9,389 bases of DNA from contig CAJUNC010000034.1 in assembly GCA_910587695.1 (NCBI GenBank), forward strand, positions 1 through 9,389, given 5' to 3'. How positions within the stretch are numbered: the first letter of the stretch is position 1; every line of letters begins with the position of its first letter. Under the pieces are notes generated by a model, which made no database searches, had not been told where the DNA came from, and saw only the letters and a list, made by a program, of their open reading frames with translations. This DNA is from an uncultured Lactobacillus sp. GTDB lineage: Bacteria; Bacillota; Bacilli; Lactobacillales; Lactobacillaceae. Of this stretch, positions 1 through 3,707 are shown piece after piece. A program made the translations under genes and the position numbers.

Positions 1-2
1 AA

Positions 3-59
3 GGGCTTAATCTCAACGTGTTAAAGGTCGAAGTACCTGAAGATGAATTGGAGGAATGA
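3..59 (+). CDS. C-terminal end of an upstream phage gene (partial)
   Basis: An open frame enters from the left edge and encodes 18 residues (GLNLNVLKVEVPEDELEE) before a TGA at 57-59. The acidic tail carries the GGAGG (50-54) that serves the next gene, whose ATG lies 3 nt after the stop. This spacing is typical of consecutive genes in one phage operon. Too little is present to name a product. Confidence 0.55.
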   Translation, partial: GLNLNVLKVEVPEDELEE

Positions 60-62
60 GAA

Positions 63-323
63 ATGCTAAAAGAGTATAGAAAGACAGCAACGATCAAAGC
101 TGAACAATTTGACGGATCGTTTGAAATGATGATGAGATATCCAATTCAGTATGCACCGTTTATTTCAGAAATTTTGCCACCTGGTTATTCTTTGAAAACG
201 CTAGAAGGCGATATGAAGTTTGATGTAGGCGATTATATTGCTACTGGATTCGATGGTGAGCATTGGGCAATCAAGAAAGAAATTTTTGAGAAGACTTATG
301 AATTAGTGGAGGAAGAAGAGTGA
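63..323 (+). CDS. Small conserved phage protein, unknown function (86 aa)
   Basis: The ATG at 63 is preceded by GGAGG at 50-54 with 8 nt spacing. The 86-residue product is soluble-looking and ends in an acidic run (EEEE). The pattern of an N-terminal EYRKTATIKAEQFDGS, a central LEGDMKFDVGDYIATG and a closing IFEKTYE is one I recognise from small uncharacterised proteins of Firmicutes phages; VGDYI lies in the conserved core. No catalytic motif or membrane segment is visible. The gene sits in the middle region upstream of rusA, and its 3' end supplies the GGAGG (308-312) for the next small frame. Function is unknown. Confidence 0.85.
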   Translation: MLKEYRKTATIKAEQFDGSFEMMMRYPIQYAPFISEILPPGYSLKTLEGDMKFDVGDYIATGFDGEHWAIKKEIFEKTYELVEEEE

Positions 324-400
324 TTGGGCAACGTCCTATCTTTGGTGATCAGAGGAGCAAAACACGGTGGTCCGCTTTTTTGAAAGGAGAACAAAGGTGA
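320..400 (+). CDS. Tiny coupled ORF (26 aa), unrecognised
   Basis: A GTG at 320 overlaps the previous stop as GTGA (320-323) and has GGAGG at 308-312 with 7 nt spacing, an excellent initiation site. The frame runs 26 codons and its TGA overlaps the next start as GTGA (397-400). It therefore exactly tiles the gap between two genes with 4-nt start/stop overlaps at both ends. The peptide (begins MIGQRPIFGDQRSKTRW) is basic and has no membrane segment. I do not recognise it. It could instead be a coupling device that carries ribosomes to the next start. The double overlap is the argument that it is translated. Confidence 0.55.
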   Translation: MIGQRPIFGDQRSKTRWSAFLKGEQR

Positions 401-588
401 CAGCTAAAGAAAGAATAGCTGAGTTGCTAAGTAAGTACAGCTATCCGATGTCGGTGATCGAAGATGTAATTAAACGTACAAGCGATTACTATCTATCGCA
501 TACACCAGCGGATGATAATGATCCTTACTTATGGCAACAAGTAAGATATTTGGAGAATTTTAAAAAGTTTGTTTTGGGAGTTGAGTAA
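397..588 (+). CDS. Small phage protein, possibly DUF6877-like (63 aa)
   Basis: I chose the GTG at 397, which has AGGAG at 385-389 with 7 nt spacing and overlaps the preceding stop. A GTG at 367 would give 10 extra N-terminal residues but has no good ribosome binding site. The 63-residue product is predicted largely helical. It has a 'SKYSYPMSVIEDV' segment near residues 10-22 and 'DDNDPYLWQQVRYLENFKKF' near the C-terminus. This arrangement resembles the small uncharacterised phage family I know as DUF6877, but I assign it from memory and with limited confidence. There is no enzyme motif. The next gene starts immediately after its stop (589). Confidence 0.75.
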   Translation: MTAKERIAELLSKYSYPMSVIEDVIKRTSDYYLSHTPADDNDPYLWQQVRYLENFKKFVLGVE

Positions 589-666
589 ATGACAGCATTA
601 ACAATCGTGATCGCTGGAGCTTTTCTAGCGATCGGAATTTTTATCGGGTATGCAATTAATGAGTGA
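589..666 (+). CDS. Single-span membrane micropeptide (25 aa)
   Basis: The ATG directly follows the previous TAA (586-588). GGGAG at 576-580 gives 8 nt spacing. The 25-residue peptide is almost entirely one hydrophobic span (MTALTIVIAGAFLAIGIFIG...) and ends in YAINE. Its stop (664-666) lies within the ribosome binding site GAGGTGAT of the next gene, so translation is probably coupled. Micropeptides of this type are common but uncharacterised in phage middle regions. Roles such as membrane modulation cannot be read from sequence. Confidence 0.55.
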   Translation: MTALTIVIAGAFLAIGIFIGYAINE

Positions 667-676
667 GGTGATGTAA

Positions 677-826
677 ATGTTGATTGATTTGTTGGTAAAC
701 ACCTTTCTCGTGCTACTTATTGTGAGTACAGTTTTGGGAATTGTATTTGTTTTGGCATTTATCGCAGTGGTAGTAGGAGCAGTGATAAGAGAAATTAGGA
801 AAAATAACGAAGATAGGGGACAGTAA
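677..826 (+). CDS. Small membrane protein (49 aa)
   Basis: The ATG at 677 follows GAGGTGAT at 665-672. The 49-residue product has a long hydrophobic stretch, roughly residues 4-38, which is long enough for one or two spans. A short charged tail follows (REIRKNNEDRGQ), suggesting a cytoplasmic C-terminus by the positive-inside rule. The stop (824-826) abuts the next ATG at 827. No family is recognised. It belongs to a run of three consecutive tiny membrane proteins before rusA. Confidence 0.65.
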   Translation: MLIDLLVNTFLVLLIVSTVLGIVFVLAFIAVVVGAVIREIRKNNEDRGQ

Positions 827-997
827 ATGAGTAAGTATAATTTAATCGCGTTTGTAATCATCGTTGCATCGATTTTCTGGAACATGTTTGTAGGTGACAT
901 GTTGCAAGCAATCGTCAGTGTCGGTTTCTTGTGTGCGTTCTTGCTGAGCTTGATCTTGATTGAGCTGGTCGCTTTGAATAAACAGAAGAAACGATGA
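827..997 (+). CDS. Small membrane protein (56 aa)
   Basis: The ATG at 827 follows the previous stop with no gap, and GGGGA at 816-820 supplies the ribosome binding site. The 56-residue product has two likely membrane spans, about residues 5-22 and 28-50, and a basic tail (NKQKKR). Its TGA overlaps the rusA start as ATGA (994-997), so the two are translationally coupled. Function is unknown. An antisense frame of comparable length exists, but the tiling of + strand starts, stops and ribosome sites makes this frame the real one. Confidence 0.7.
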   Translation: MSKYNLIAFVIIVASIFWNMFVGDMLQAIVSVGFLCAFLLSLILIELVALNKQKKR

Positions 998-1395
998 TAC
1001 TTCATATCGAACCGGTCGAGCAGGCACGTCCAAGAGCTACAAGATATGGCAGAAGTATCAGAGTGTACGATCCGCCGAAAGTGTCGAAGTACAAGAAAGA
1101 GCTCTATCGACTAGCAAAAGAACTCTATCGCGGTGATAGAGCTGATGGAGCAATCGAAGTCGAAATTTCTTTCTATCGTCCATTGCAGAAGTCACTATCA
1201 AAGATAGAACGCTCCAGAAGACTCTCAGGTGAGCATAGACCAACAGTAAAACCAGATTTGGATAATTACATCAAAAGTACGTTAGACGCCTTAAACGGCA
1301 TTTTATGGACAGATGACGCACGCATAGTTGATCTACATGCACACAAGTATTACTCCGATGATCCGCATATCGAGATCACGGTGACAGAGTTGTAA
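994..1395 (+). CDS. rusA: RusA-family Holliday junction resolvase
   Basis: The 133-residue product matches the RusA endodeoxyribonuclease family in length (about 120-135) and layout. The diagnostic block is KPDLDNYIKSTLDALNG at residues 86-102, followed by WTDDARIVDL at 105-114. In E. coli RusA the metal-binding acidic residues are D70, D72 and D91; here D88, D90 and D107/D108 occupy the matching positions, and K94 matches the conserved lysine. The N-terminus (IEPVEQARPRATRYGR) carries the usual PRPR-like basic segment for DNA contact. The protein should act as a dimer that cleaves four-way junctions during phage replication and recombination, resolving branches before packaging. Its ATG overlaps the previous stop. 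A long protein-free stretch follows. Confidence 0.93.
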   Translation: MILHIEPVEQARPRATRYGRSIRVYDPPKVSKYKKELYRLAKELYRGDRADGAIEVEISFYRPLQKSLSKIERSRRLSGEHRPTVKPDLDNYIKSTLDALNGILWTDDARIVDLHAHKYYSDDPHIEITVTEL

Positions 1396-1413
1396 GACAT
1401 GTGGTGGGTGGGA

Positions 1414-1741
1414 AGTGCAAGACTAATTACAATTTGACACATATTACAGTAAATACCTCCTTTAGATTTTTGATACAACGACAGTTTTGCACTAGGGTCT
1501 TACAAATCAGGTCAGTAGTTGCTGAATAAGTGCTACTGATCATTATCGGCTAAGTTTTGCGAGTGGGCTTAGCTGATGAACAATTACAAAAAGACTAACT
1601 CAAACATTGCTCAAACACTCGCAGGATCTTAAGCTGATCTGTTTAGATACTCACAACATTAGACAGTAAAGCGCAGGATCACTAGAACTAAATCATAGCC
1701 TCACAAAGGACGTCTAAGCGGTTCGAGCCCGCTTGTGGGGC
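1414..1741 (+). ncRNA. Candidate structured noncoding RNA A between rusA and the next gene
   Basis: The gap 1396-1783 (388 nt) has no convincing coding frame but holds several strong pairings read directly from sequence. (1) AGTGCAAGACT 1414-1424 pairs with AGTTTTGCACT 1483-1493: 11 bp, one G-U. (2) 1511-1518 pairs with 1533-1540: 8 bp, one G-U. (3) 1543-1554 pairs with 1568-1579: 12 bp, two G-U, with a 13-nt loop. (4) TGCGAGTG 1558-1565 inside that loop is perfectly complementary to CACTCGCA 1616-1623, a likely pseudoknot. (5) A T-arm-like hairpin with a paired base spans 1698-1741. No terminator is seen at its 3' end and no convincing promoter before it, so it may be processed from the operon transcript or form an mRNA leader. 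Known large phage RNAs such as GOLLD and ROOL are longer, and I cannot match it to either. Confidence 0.45.
1698..1741 (+). ncRNA. tRNA T-arm/acceptor-like minihelix at the 3' end of RNA A
   Basis: AGCGG-TTCGAGC-CCGCT (1717-1733) is a textbook T-arm: a 5-bp stem and a 7-nt loop matching the GGTTCGANNCC consensus. It is followed without a gap by TGTGGGG (1734-1740), which pairs with CCTCACA at 1699-1705: 7 bp, one G-U. The pairing can alternatively be read as the 9-bp helix 1698-1706/1733-1741. Only about 11 nt lie between the 5' acceptor strand and the T-stem, so the D and anticodon arms are absent. No CCA is encoded. It is a tRNA mimic or remnant rather than a working tRNA. Confidence 0.5.
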
Positions 1742-1783
1742 ATTTGCCTTGAGCAATAAATAAAACGCATAGGAGAAAAGATT

Positions 1784-2008
1784 ATGGACCAAATTGAGCA
1801 AATCGTGAGTGGCTTAATGATGCCAATCAAAAAAGAAGTCAATGACGCTTATTATTATGGGAGACATCCAGAAGATAGCCGAAAGGTGCTAGATGAGCTT
1901 GAAACAAAGTTGTCATCTCAATTAGCAAGGCAATATGTTAAAGGTTGGGATGCAGGACGAAAAGCTTTAGTCCAAGAGCTACAGAAAGGGATAGGTGGTC
2001 ACAAATGA
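1784..2008 (+). CDS. Hypothetical phage protein (74 aa)
   Basis: The ATG at 1784 has AGGAGA at 1771-1776 with 7 nt spacing. The 74-residue product appears all-helical and charged, with no membrane segment: an N-terminal helix (MDQIEQIVSGLMMPIKKEV), then a 'YYYGRHPEDSRKVLDELETK' region, then 'YVKGWDAGRKALVQELQKG'. I know no function for this pattern. It is the first gene after structured RNA A and lies two genes upstream of the ArpU-like regulator. Its stop overlaps the next start as ATGA (2005-2008), so the pair is translated together. Confidence 0.75.
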   Translation: MDQIEQIVSGLMMPIKKEVNDAYYYGRHPEDSRKVLDELETKLSSQLARQYVKGWDAGRKALVQELQKGIGGHK

Positions 2009-2199
2009 AGAAGGTAGAACCATTATCTTTAGTTGAAAAGTTATTCGTGACGGTGTTCGTGCTAATAGCATTTTATTTCACGGTTACAGGCGATTGGAAC
2101 TTTGCCTTTTTTACGTTACTTATGGCGATCATTGCATTTATGTGGTTTATCACTAAATGGCTATGCTTCATTGCAGAACTTCTTTTAAACAAGAAGTAG
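2005..2199 (+). CDS. Small two-span membrane protein (64 aa)
   Basis: I chose the ATG at 2005 because it overlaps the previous stop (ATGA) and has AGGTGG at 1993-1998. Extending the frame upstream to 1945 would add 20 residues that lie inside the preceding gene. The product has a short basic start (MKKVEPLSLVEK), a hydrophobic span around residues 12-28, a short GDWN turn, and a second span around 33-60 ending in LLLNKK. With a small size and two spans it could be holin-like, but it lies far from any lysis genes and I would not name it so. Confidence 0.7.
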   Translation: MKKVEPLSLVEKLFVTVFVLIAFYFTVTGDWNFAFFTLLMAIIAFMWFITKWLCFIAELLLNKK

Positions 2200-2228
2200 G
2201 GTGAAAAAAGCGCAGTGATCACTCACCA

Positions 2229-2276
2229 CGCTCTCCCAATAAAATTCAACAACTCATTATAACATAAGGGAGAGCG
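2229..2276 (+). promoter_or_regulatory. Inverted repeat that can mask the ribosome binding site of the ArpU-like gene
   Basis: CGCTCTCCC at 2229-2237 is a perfect 9-bp complement of GGGAGAGCG at 2268-2276, with an AT-rich 30-nt loop. The downstream arm contains the GGGAG that must serve the ATG at 2282. Folding would therefore hide the start region of the late regulator. Just upstream at 2214-2223 lies a separate 10-bp palindrome, AGTGATCACT. What opens the structure, if anything, is not visible. Confidence 0.55.
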
Positions 2277-2281
2277 AAAAC

Positions 2282-2728
2282 ATGGAATTATCAAGTTTAT
2301 TTCCTGTGGTCGATGAACGTGCGACGGCTAAAAAAGTAAAAAAATTTTTCGAGAAAGATTTTGAAAGATTGTTACGTCTTGCAGATGAGCAAACAAGCTT
2401 TTTTCGCTCACCTAATTACGATGGCATGCCTAAATCGCCCAGCACGATCAACGGGCAAGAAGAGTCTGCTATCAAGTACATTACAAGTGACAGCGCTAGA
2501 GCAAAAAGTATCTTAAAAGATATCGATGTCGCTATCAATCACTGCAGTAAAACAAATCAGATCATCTTATTTTATCGCTATATTGAATGTTGGCCAGATT
2601 GGCGAGTAGCTCAAGAAGTCAAATACAGCACGACACGATATAACGAATTGAAGATCGCAGCGCTAGTAGAGTTTGCTGAGCGTCTGTGCGTACAAGAAAA
2701 TCGTATCGATTTGAGAGAAATAAAATAA
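2282..2728 (+). CDS. ArpU-family phage late transcription regulator
   Basis: The 148-residue length and overall pattern fit the ArpU/RinA-like group of phage packaging and lysis regulators. The N-terminus (LFPVVDERATAKKVKKFF...FERLLRLAD) is followed by the family-typical 'SPNYDGMPKSPS' near residues 43-54. A helical middle comes next, then a C-terminal sigma-region-4-like helix-turn-helix, roughly residues 100-140: IECWPDWRVAQEVKYSTTRYNELK. Proteins of this family activate transcription of late genes in Gram-positive prophages. Its position just before the packaging genes agrees with that role. The likely target is the tandem repeat at 3365-3408 (inference). Its ribosome site GGGAG (2268-2272) lies in a 9-bp inverted repeat, and a strong terminator follows its stop. 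Confidence 0.88.
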   Translation: MELSSLFPVVDERATAKKVKKFFEKDFERLLRLADEQTSFFRSPNYDGMPKSPSTINGQEESAIKYITSDSARAKSILKDIDVAINHCSKTNQIILFYRYIECWPDWRVAQEVKYSTTRYNELKIAALVEFAERLCVQENRIDLREIK

Positions 2729-2731
2729 TCG

Positions 2732-2759
2732 AAAAAGTCCGAAAAATCGGGCTTTTTTT
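2732..2759 (+). terminator. Intrinsic terminator after the ArpU-like gene
   Basis: AAAAAGTCCGA (2732-2742) pairs over 11 bp, one G-U, with TCGGGCTTTTT (2747-2757) around an AAAA loop. The T-run continues to 2759. It begins 3 nt after the stop codon and closes the middle operon. Confidence 0.93.
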
Positions 2760-2769
2760 GTAAAAACTA

Positions 2770-2798
2770 TTGACTTTTATATGTTAATAACATATAAT
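2770..2798 (+). promoter_or_regulatory. Near-consensus sigma-A promoter
   Basis: A TTGACT -35 box (2770-2775) and a perfect TATAAT -10 box (2793-2798) are separated by exactly 17 nt. The predicted start is near 2805, just upstream of GGGAGGTGA and the TTG start at 2828. It lies 11 nt after the preceding terminator, so it opens a new transcription unit. This is the best promoter in the window. Confidence 0.88.
2777..2797. promoter_or_regulatory. Perfect 21-bp palindrome covering the promoter spacer and -10 box (operator candidate)
   Basis: The half-site TTATATGTTA (2777-2786) and its exact complement TAACATATAA (2788-2797) flank one central A. The palindrome fills most of the spacer and all but the last base of the -10 box. 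A dimeric repressor bound here would block RNA polymerase. No cognate regulator can be identified in the window. Confidence 0.6.
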
Positions 2799-2827
2799 AT
2801 AAATATAAGGTTGAGGGAGGTGAGAAT

Positions 2828-2983
2828 TTGAGACCAAGGCGAGAAAAACATAAAAAAGAGTCGCTTATCAAGTTACTATCCGAAATGTCGTTGCAAGTTA
2901 TTAGCGTGATTGCAACGATAACGACAGCCCTGCAAGGCATCGAATGGATAATAAAAGTTGTTAAGCAACTCCTAAACAAATAA
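2828..2983 (+). CDS. Small cationic/hydrophobic peptide with its own promoter (51 aa), unrecognised
   Basis: The start is a TTG at 2828 with GGAGG at 2816-2820 and 7 nt spacing; no better start exists in this frame. The peptide opens with a strongly basic stretch (MRPRREKHKKE), followed by a hydrophobic or amphipathic helix of about 35 residues (LIKLLSEMSLQVISVIATIT, then ALQGIEWIIKVVKQLLNK). A dedicated promoter, a palindromic operator-like site and a terminator at 2989-3022 frame it as a self-contained unit, like a phage 'moron' gene. Size and character would fit a membrane-acting peptide such as a superinfection-exclusion factor or a small toxin, but I recognise no family and do not assign one. 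Confidence 0.62.
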   Translation: MRPRREKHKKESLIKLLSEMSLQVISVIATITTALQGIEWIIKVVKQLLNK

Positions 2984-2988
2984 AAATT

Positions 2989-3022
2989 TGAAATGAAAGG
3001 GGGTGGTCGCCCCTTTATTTCA
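2989..3022 (+). terminator. Stem-loop, probable intrinsic terminator after the 51-aa gene
   Basis: TGAAATGAAAGGGG (2989-3002) pairs with CCCCTTTATTTCA (3010-3022): 13 bp with one bulged G at 2995, closing a 7-nt loop. The G/C core followed by TTTATTT (3014-3020) resembles an intrinsic terminator, though the T-run is interrupted. On the opposite strand the hairpin is followed by AAATTTTTATTT, so it could work in both directions. It begins 6 nt after the stop of the 51-aa gene. Confidence 0.65.
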
Positions 3023-3048
3023 GTATAACTAAGAAAGGATGAAAAGTC

Positions 3049-3174
3049 ATGGATAAACTAAAGAAATTTAATAAGCGACTATCACAATTCAACATTGGTA
3101 TGCTGAAAGTCATTGGGGTGATTTACCTGGTAGGAAGTATTTTGTGGTTAGTTGCAAAGATTTTAGGAAAGTAG
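3049..3174 (+). CDS. Small single-span membrane peptide (41 aa)
   Basis: The ATG at 3049 has AAAGGAT at 3034-3040 with 8 nt spacing. The 41-residue peptide has a basic N-terminus (MDKLKKFNKRLSQF) and one hydrophobic span, about residues 18-38 (MLKVIGVIYLVGSILWLVAK), ending LGK. The overall look, a cationic head and one helix, resembles the 51-aa peptide upstream, but they share no obvious sequence. It lies after the 2989-3022 hairpin and so depends on read-through or an unseen promoter. Function is unknown. Confidence 0.6.
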   Translation: MDKLKKFNKRLSQFNIGMLKVIGVIYLVGSILWLVAKILGK

Positions 3175-3181
3175 GATAAAT

Positions 3182-3376
3182 ATGCCTAAAGTTAGCAAGG
3201 CTCAGCAAAGAGCTACAGAAAAGTATCAAGCCAAAAATAAAGAGCAACAGCGAGTATATCGCTATCGGTCATATGCTCGTAAGTTTATCAGAGATATTGC
3301 AAACGAAAATGATTTGAAAGAACTTCAAGAATCGATTGAACAACGTCTAAAAGAAATTCAAAAAGCGTCAAGTTAG
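3182..3376 (+). CDS. Small basic phage protein (64 aa), unknown function
   Basis: The ATG at 3182 is 7 nt after the previous stop; the ribosome site is a weak AGGAT (3173-3177). The 64-residue product is highly charged. Its N-terminus (MPKVSKAQQRATEKYQAKNK) resembles the leader of small ribbon-helix-helix-like phage proteins, followed by 'YRYRSYARKFIRDIANENDL' and a C-terminal helix with coiled-coil character (LKELQESIEQRLKEIQKASS). I cannot see the rest of a ribbon-helix-helix fold clearly, so DNA binding is only a suggestion. The last codons form the first copy of the tandem repeat at 3365-3408, so the 3' end of the gene doubles as a regulatory site. Confidence 0.72.
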   Translation: MPKVSKAQQRATEKYQAKNKEQQRVYRYRSYARKFIRDIANENDLKELQESIEQRLKEIQKASS

Positions 3377-3408
3377 CGTCAAAGTTACGTCAAGTTATAG
3401 TCAAAATA
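3365..3408 (+). repeat. Four tandem ~11-bp repeats, candidate late-regulator operator
   Basis: Successive units are GCGTCAAGTTA (3365), GCGTCAAAGTTA (3376), CGTCAAGTTA (3388) and the diverged TAGTCAAAATA (3398). The period of 10-12 bp puts each GTCAA on the same face of the helix, as expected for cooperative protein binding. The array starts inside the end of the 64-aa gene, so it is not a protein repeat feature alone. It lies about 640 bp downstream of the ArpU-like gene and just upstream of the packaging region. Confidence 0.7.
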
Positions 3409-3434
3409 GCGAAGAAATGTAGTCATCATATCAT
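3406..3434 (+). promoter_or_regulatory. Candidate activator-dependent late promoter
   Basis: TATCAT at 3429-3434 matches the -10 consensus at 5 of 6 bases. The position 17 nt upstream (3406-3411, ATAGCG) is a poor -35 box and is abutted by the tandem repeats. A good -10 with a poor -35 next to phased repeats is the usual layout of activator-dependent phage late promoters. Other -10-like sequences occur nearby, so the assignment is tentative. Confidence 0.35.
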
Positions 3435-3587
3435 GCTAAGATGATATTGTTCCCGAATTGGGGATGAGTTTGATTATTTACTTTGAGAATATCTTAAGTG
3501 TACGCTGACGTGCTAAAGCGTCACTAAATAAGTTTAGCGTGTGGGCGCGATAAGTCCTTGCCACGTAAATGCCGAGAGTGGCAAAAT

Positions 3588-3642
3588 GGCCCGGTATTGA
3601 AGAGTAGTGTAATGCTAGCCGGTTCGAGTCCGGCCTGGGTCT
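3588..3642 (+). ncRNA. tRNA T-arm/acceptor-like element in RNA B
   Basis: GCCGG-TTCGAGT-CCGGC (3618-3634) is a 5-bp stem with a 7-nt loop matching the tRNA T-arm consensus. The next 7 nt, CTGGGTC (3635-3641), can pair with GGCCCGG (3588-3594) as an acceptor-like helix: 7 bp, two G-U. The intervening 23 nt cannot form normal D and anticodon arms, and there is no CCA. The acceptor-like strand also takes part in the pseudoknot 3568-3574/3592-3598, so the two folds compete. Confidence 0.45.
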
Positions 3643-3660
3643 TTATTTTAATAGTATTAT

Positions 3661-3691
3661 AAAGTCAGATTAACGGCTGGCTTTTTATTTT
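3661..3691 (+). terminator. Intrinsic terminator upstream of the packaging genes
   Basis: AAAGTCAG (3661-3668) pairs with CTGGCTTT (3677-3684), 8 bp with one G-U, around an 8-nt loop; the T-rich tract TTATTTT runs to 3691. Its 3' arm overlaps CGGCTGGC (3674-3681), which can instead pair with GCTAGCCG at 3614-3621. Confidence 0.75.
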
Positions 3692-3707
3692 GCAGAAAGG
3701 AAGCAAT

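Larger units (their letters stand above)
3428..3691 (+). ncRNA. Candidate structured RNA B / leader of the packaging operon
   Basis: The protein-free stretch 3377-3707 holds many pairings. They include hairpin 3428-3434/3441-3447 (7 bp), TCCC/GGGA 3451-3454/3461-3464, TGACG/CGTCA near 3507-3522, and TTGCCAC/GTGGCAA 3558-3564/3578-3584 (7 bp, 13-nt loop). Within that loop AATGCCG (3568-3574) pairs with CGGTATT (3592-3598), 7 bp with one G-U, which makes an H-type pseudoknot. A T-arm-like hairpin (3618-3634) and an intrinsic terminator (3661-3691) follow. The segment AAGTTTAGCGTGTGGGC (3530-3546) is 15/17 identical to 1552-1568 in RNA A. It could be a terminated small RNA, or a leader that controls read-through into terS. 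No known RNA family is recognised. Confidence 0.45.

Noticed and set aside
625..1005. A 126-codon open frame on the minus strand opposite the small membrane genes
   Set aside because: The + strand is tiled by short frames with ribosome sites and coupled starts/stops. The minus frame has a composition typical of the complement of hydrophobic genes, and no operon on that strand supports it.
1399..1437. A 12-codon frame starting with ATG after rusA
   Set aside because: No ribosome binding site precedes it, and it lies across the 5' strand of the 11-bp stem of RNA A.
1434..1439. TTGACA, a perfect -35 box inside RNA A
   Set aside because: No -10-like hexamer occurs 16-18 nt downstream; that place reads CCTCCTT. 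The nearest AT-rich hexamers are at spacings of 10 or 22 nt.
1649..1741. A full-length class II tRNA ending at the T-arm of RNA A
   Set aside because: ACTCACA at 1649-1655 can pair with TGTGGGG over 6 bp, but no 5-bp anticodon stem with a 7-nt loop or proper D-arm can be formed between, and no CCA is encoded.
2005..2199. Naming the two-span 64-aa protein a holin
   Set aside because: Size and spans fit loosely, but the gene lies between middle-region genes far from any endolysin, and no family pattern is recognised.
2767..2979. A 70-codon minus-strand frame opposite the 51-aa gene, considered as an antitoxin or antisense partner
   Set aside because: It runs across the promoter and ribosome site of the + gene, and no convincing promoter or ribosome site serves it. 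An antisense RNA cannot be excluded, but nothing specific supports it.
3611..3642. The T-arm-like sequences as prophage attachment-site cores, since phages often integrate at tRNA 3' ends
   Set aside because: They lie within the middle and late gene region rather than at a prophage edge, and no integrase is nearby.
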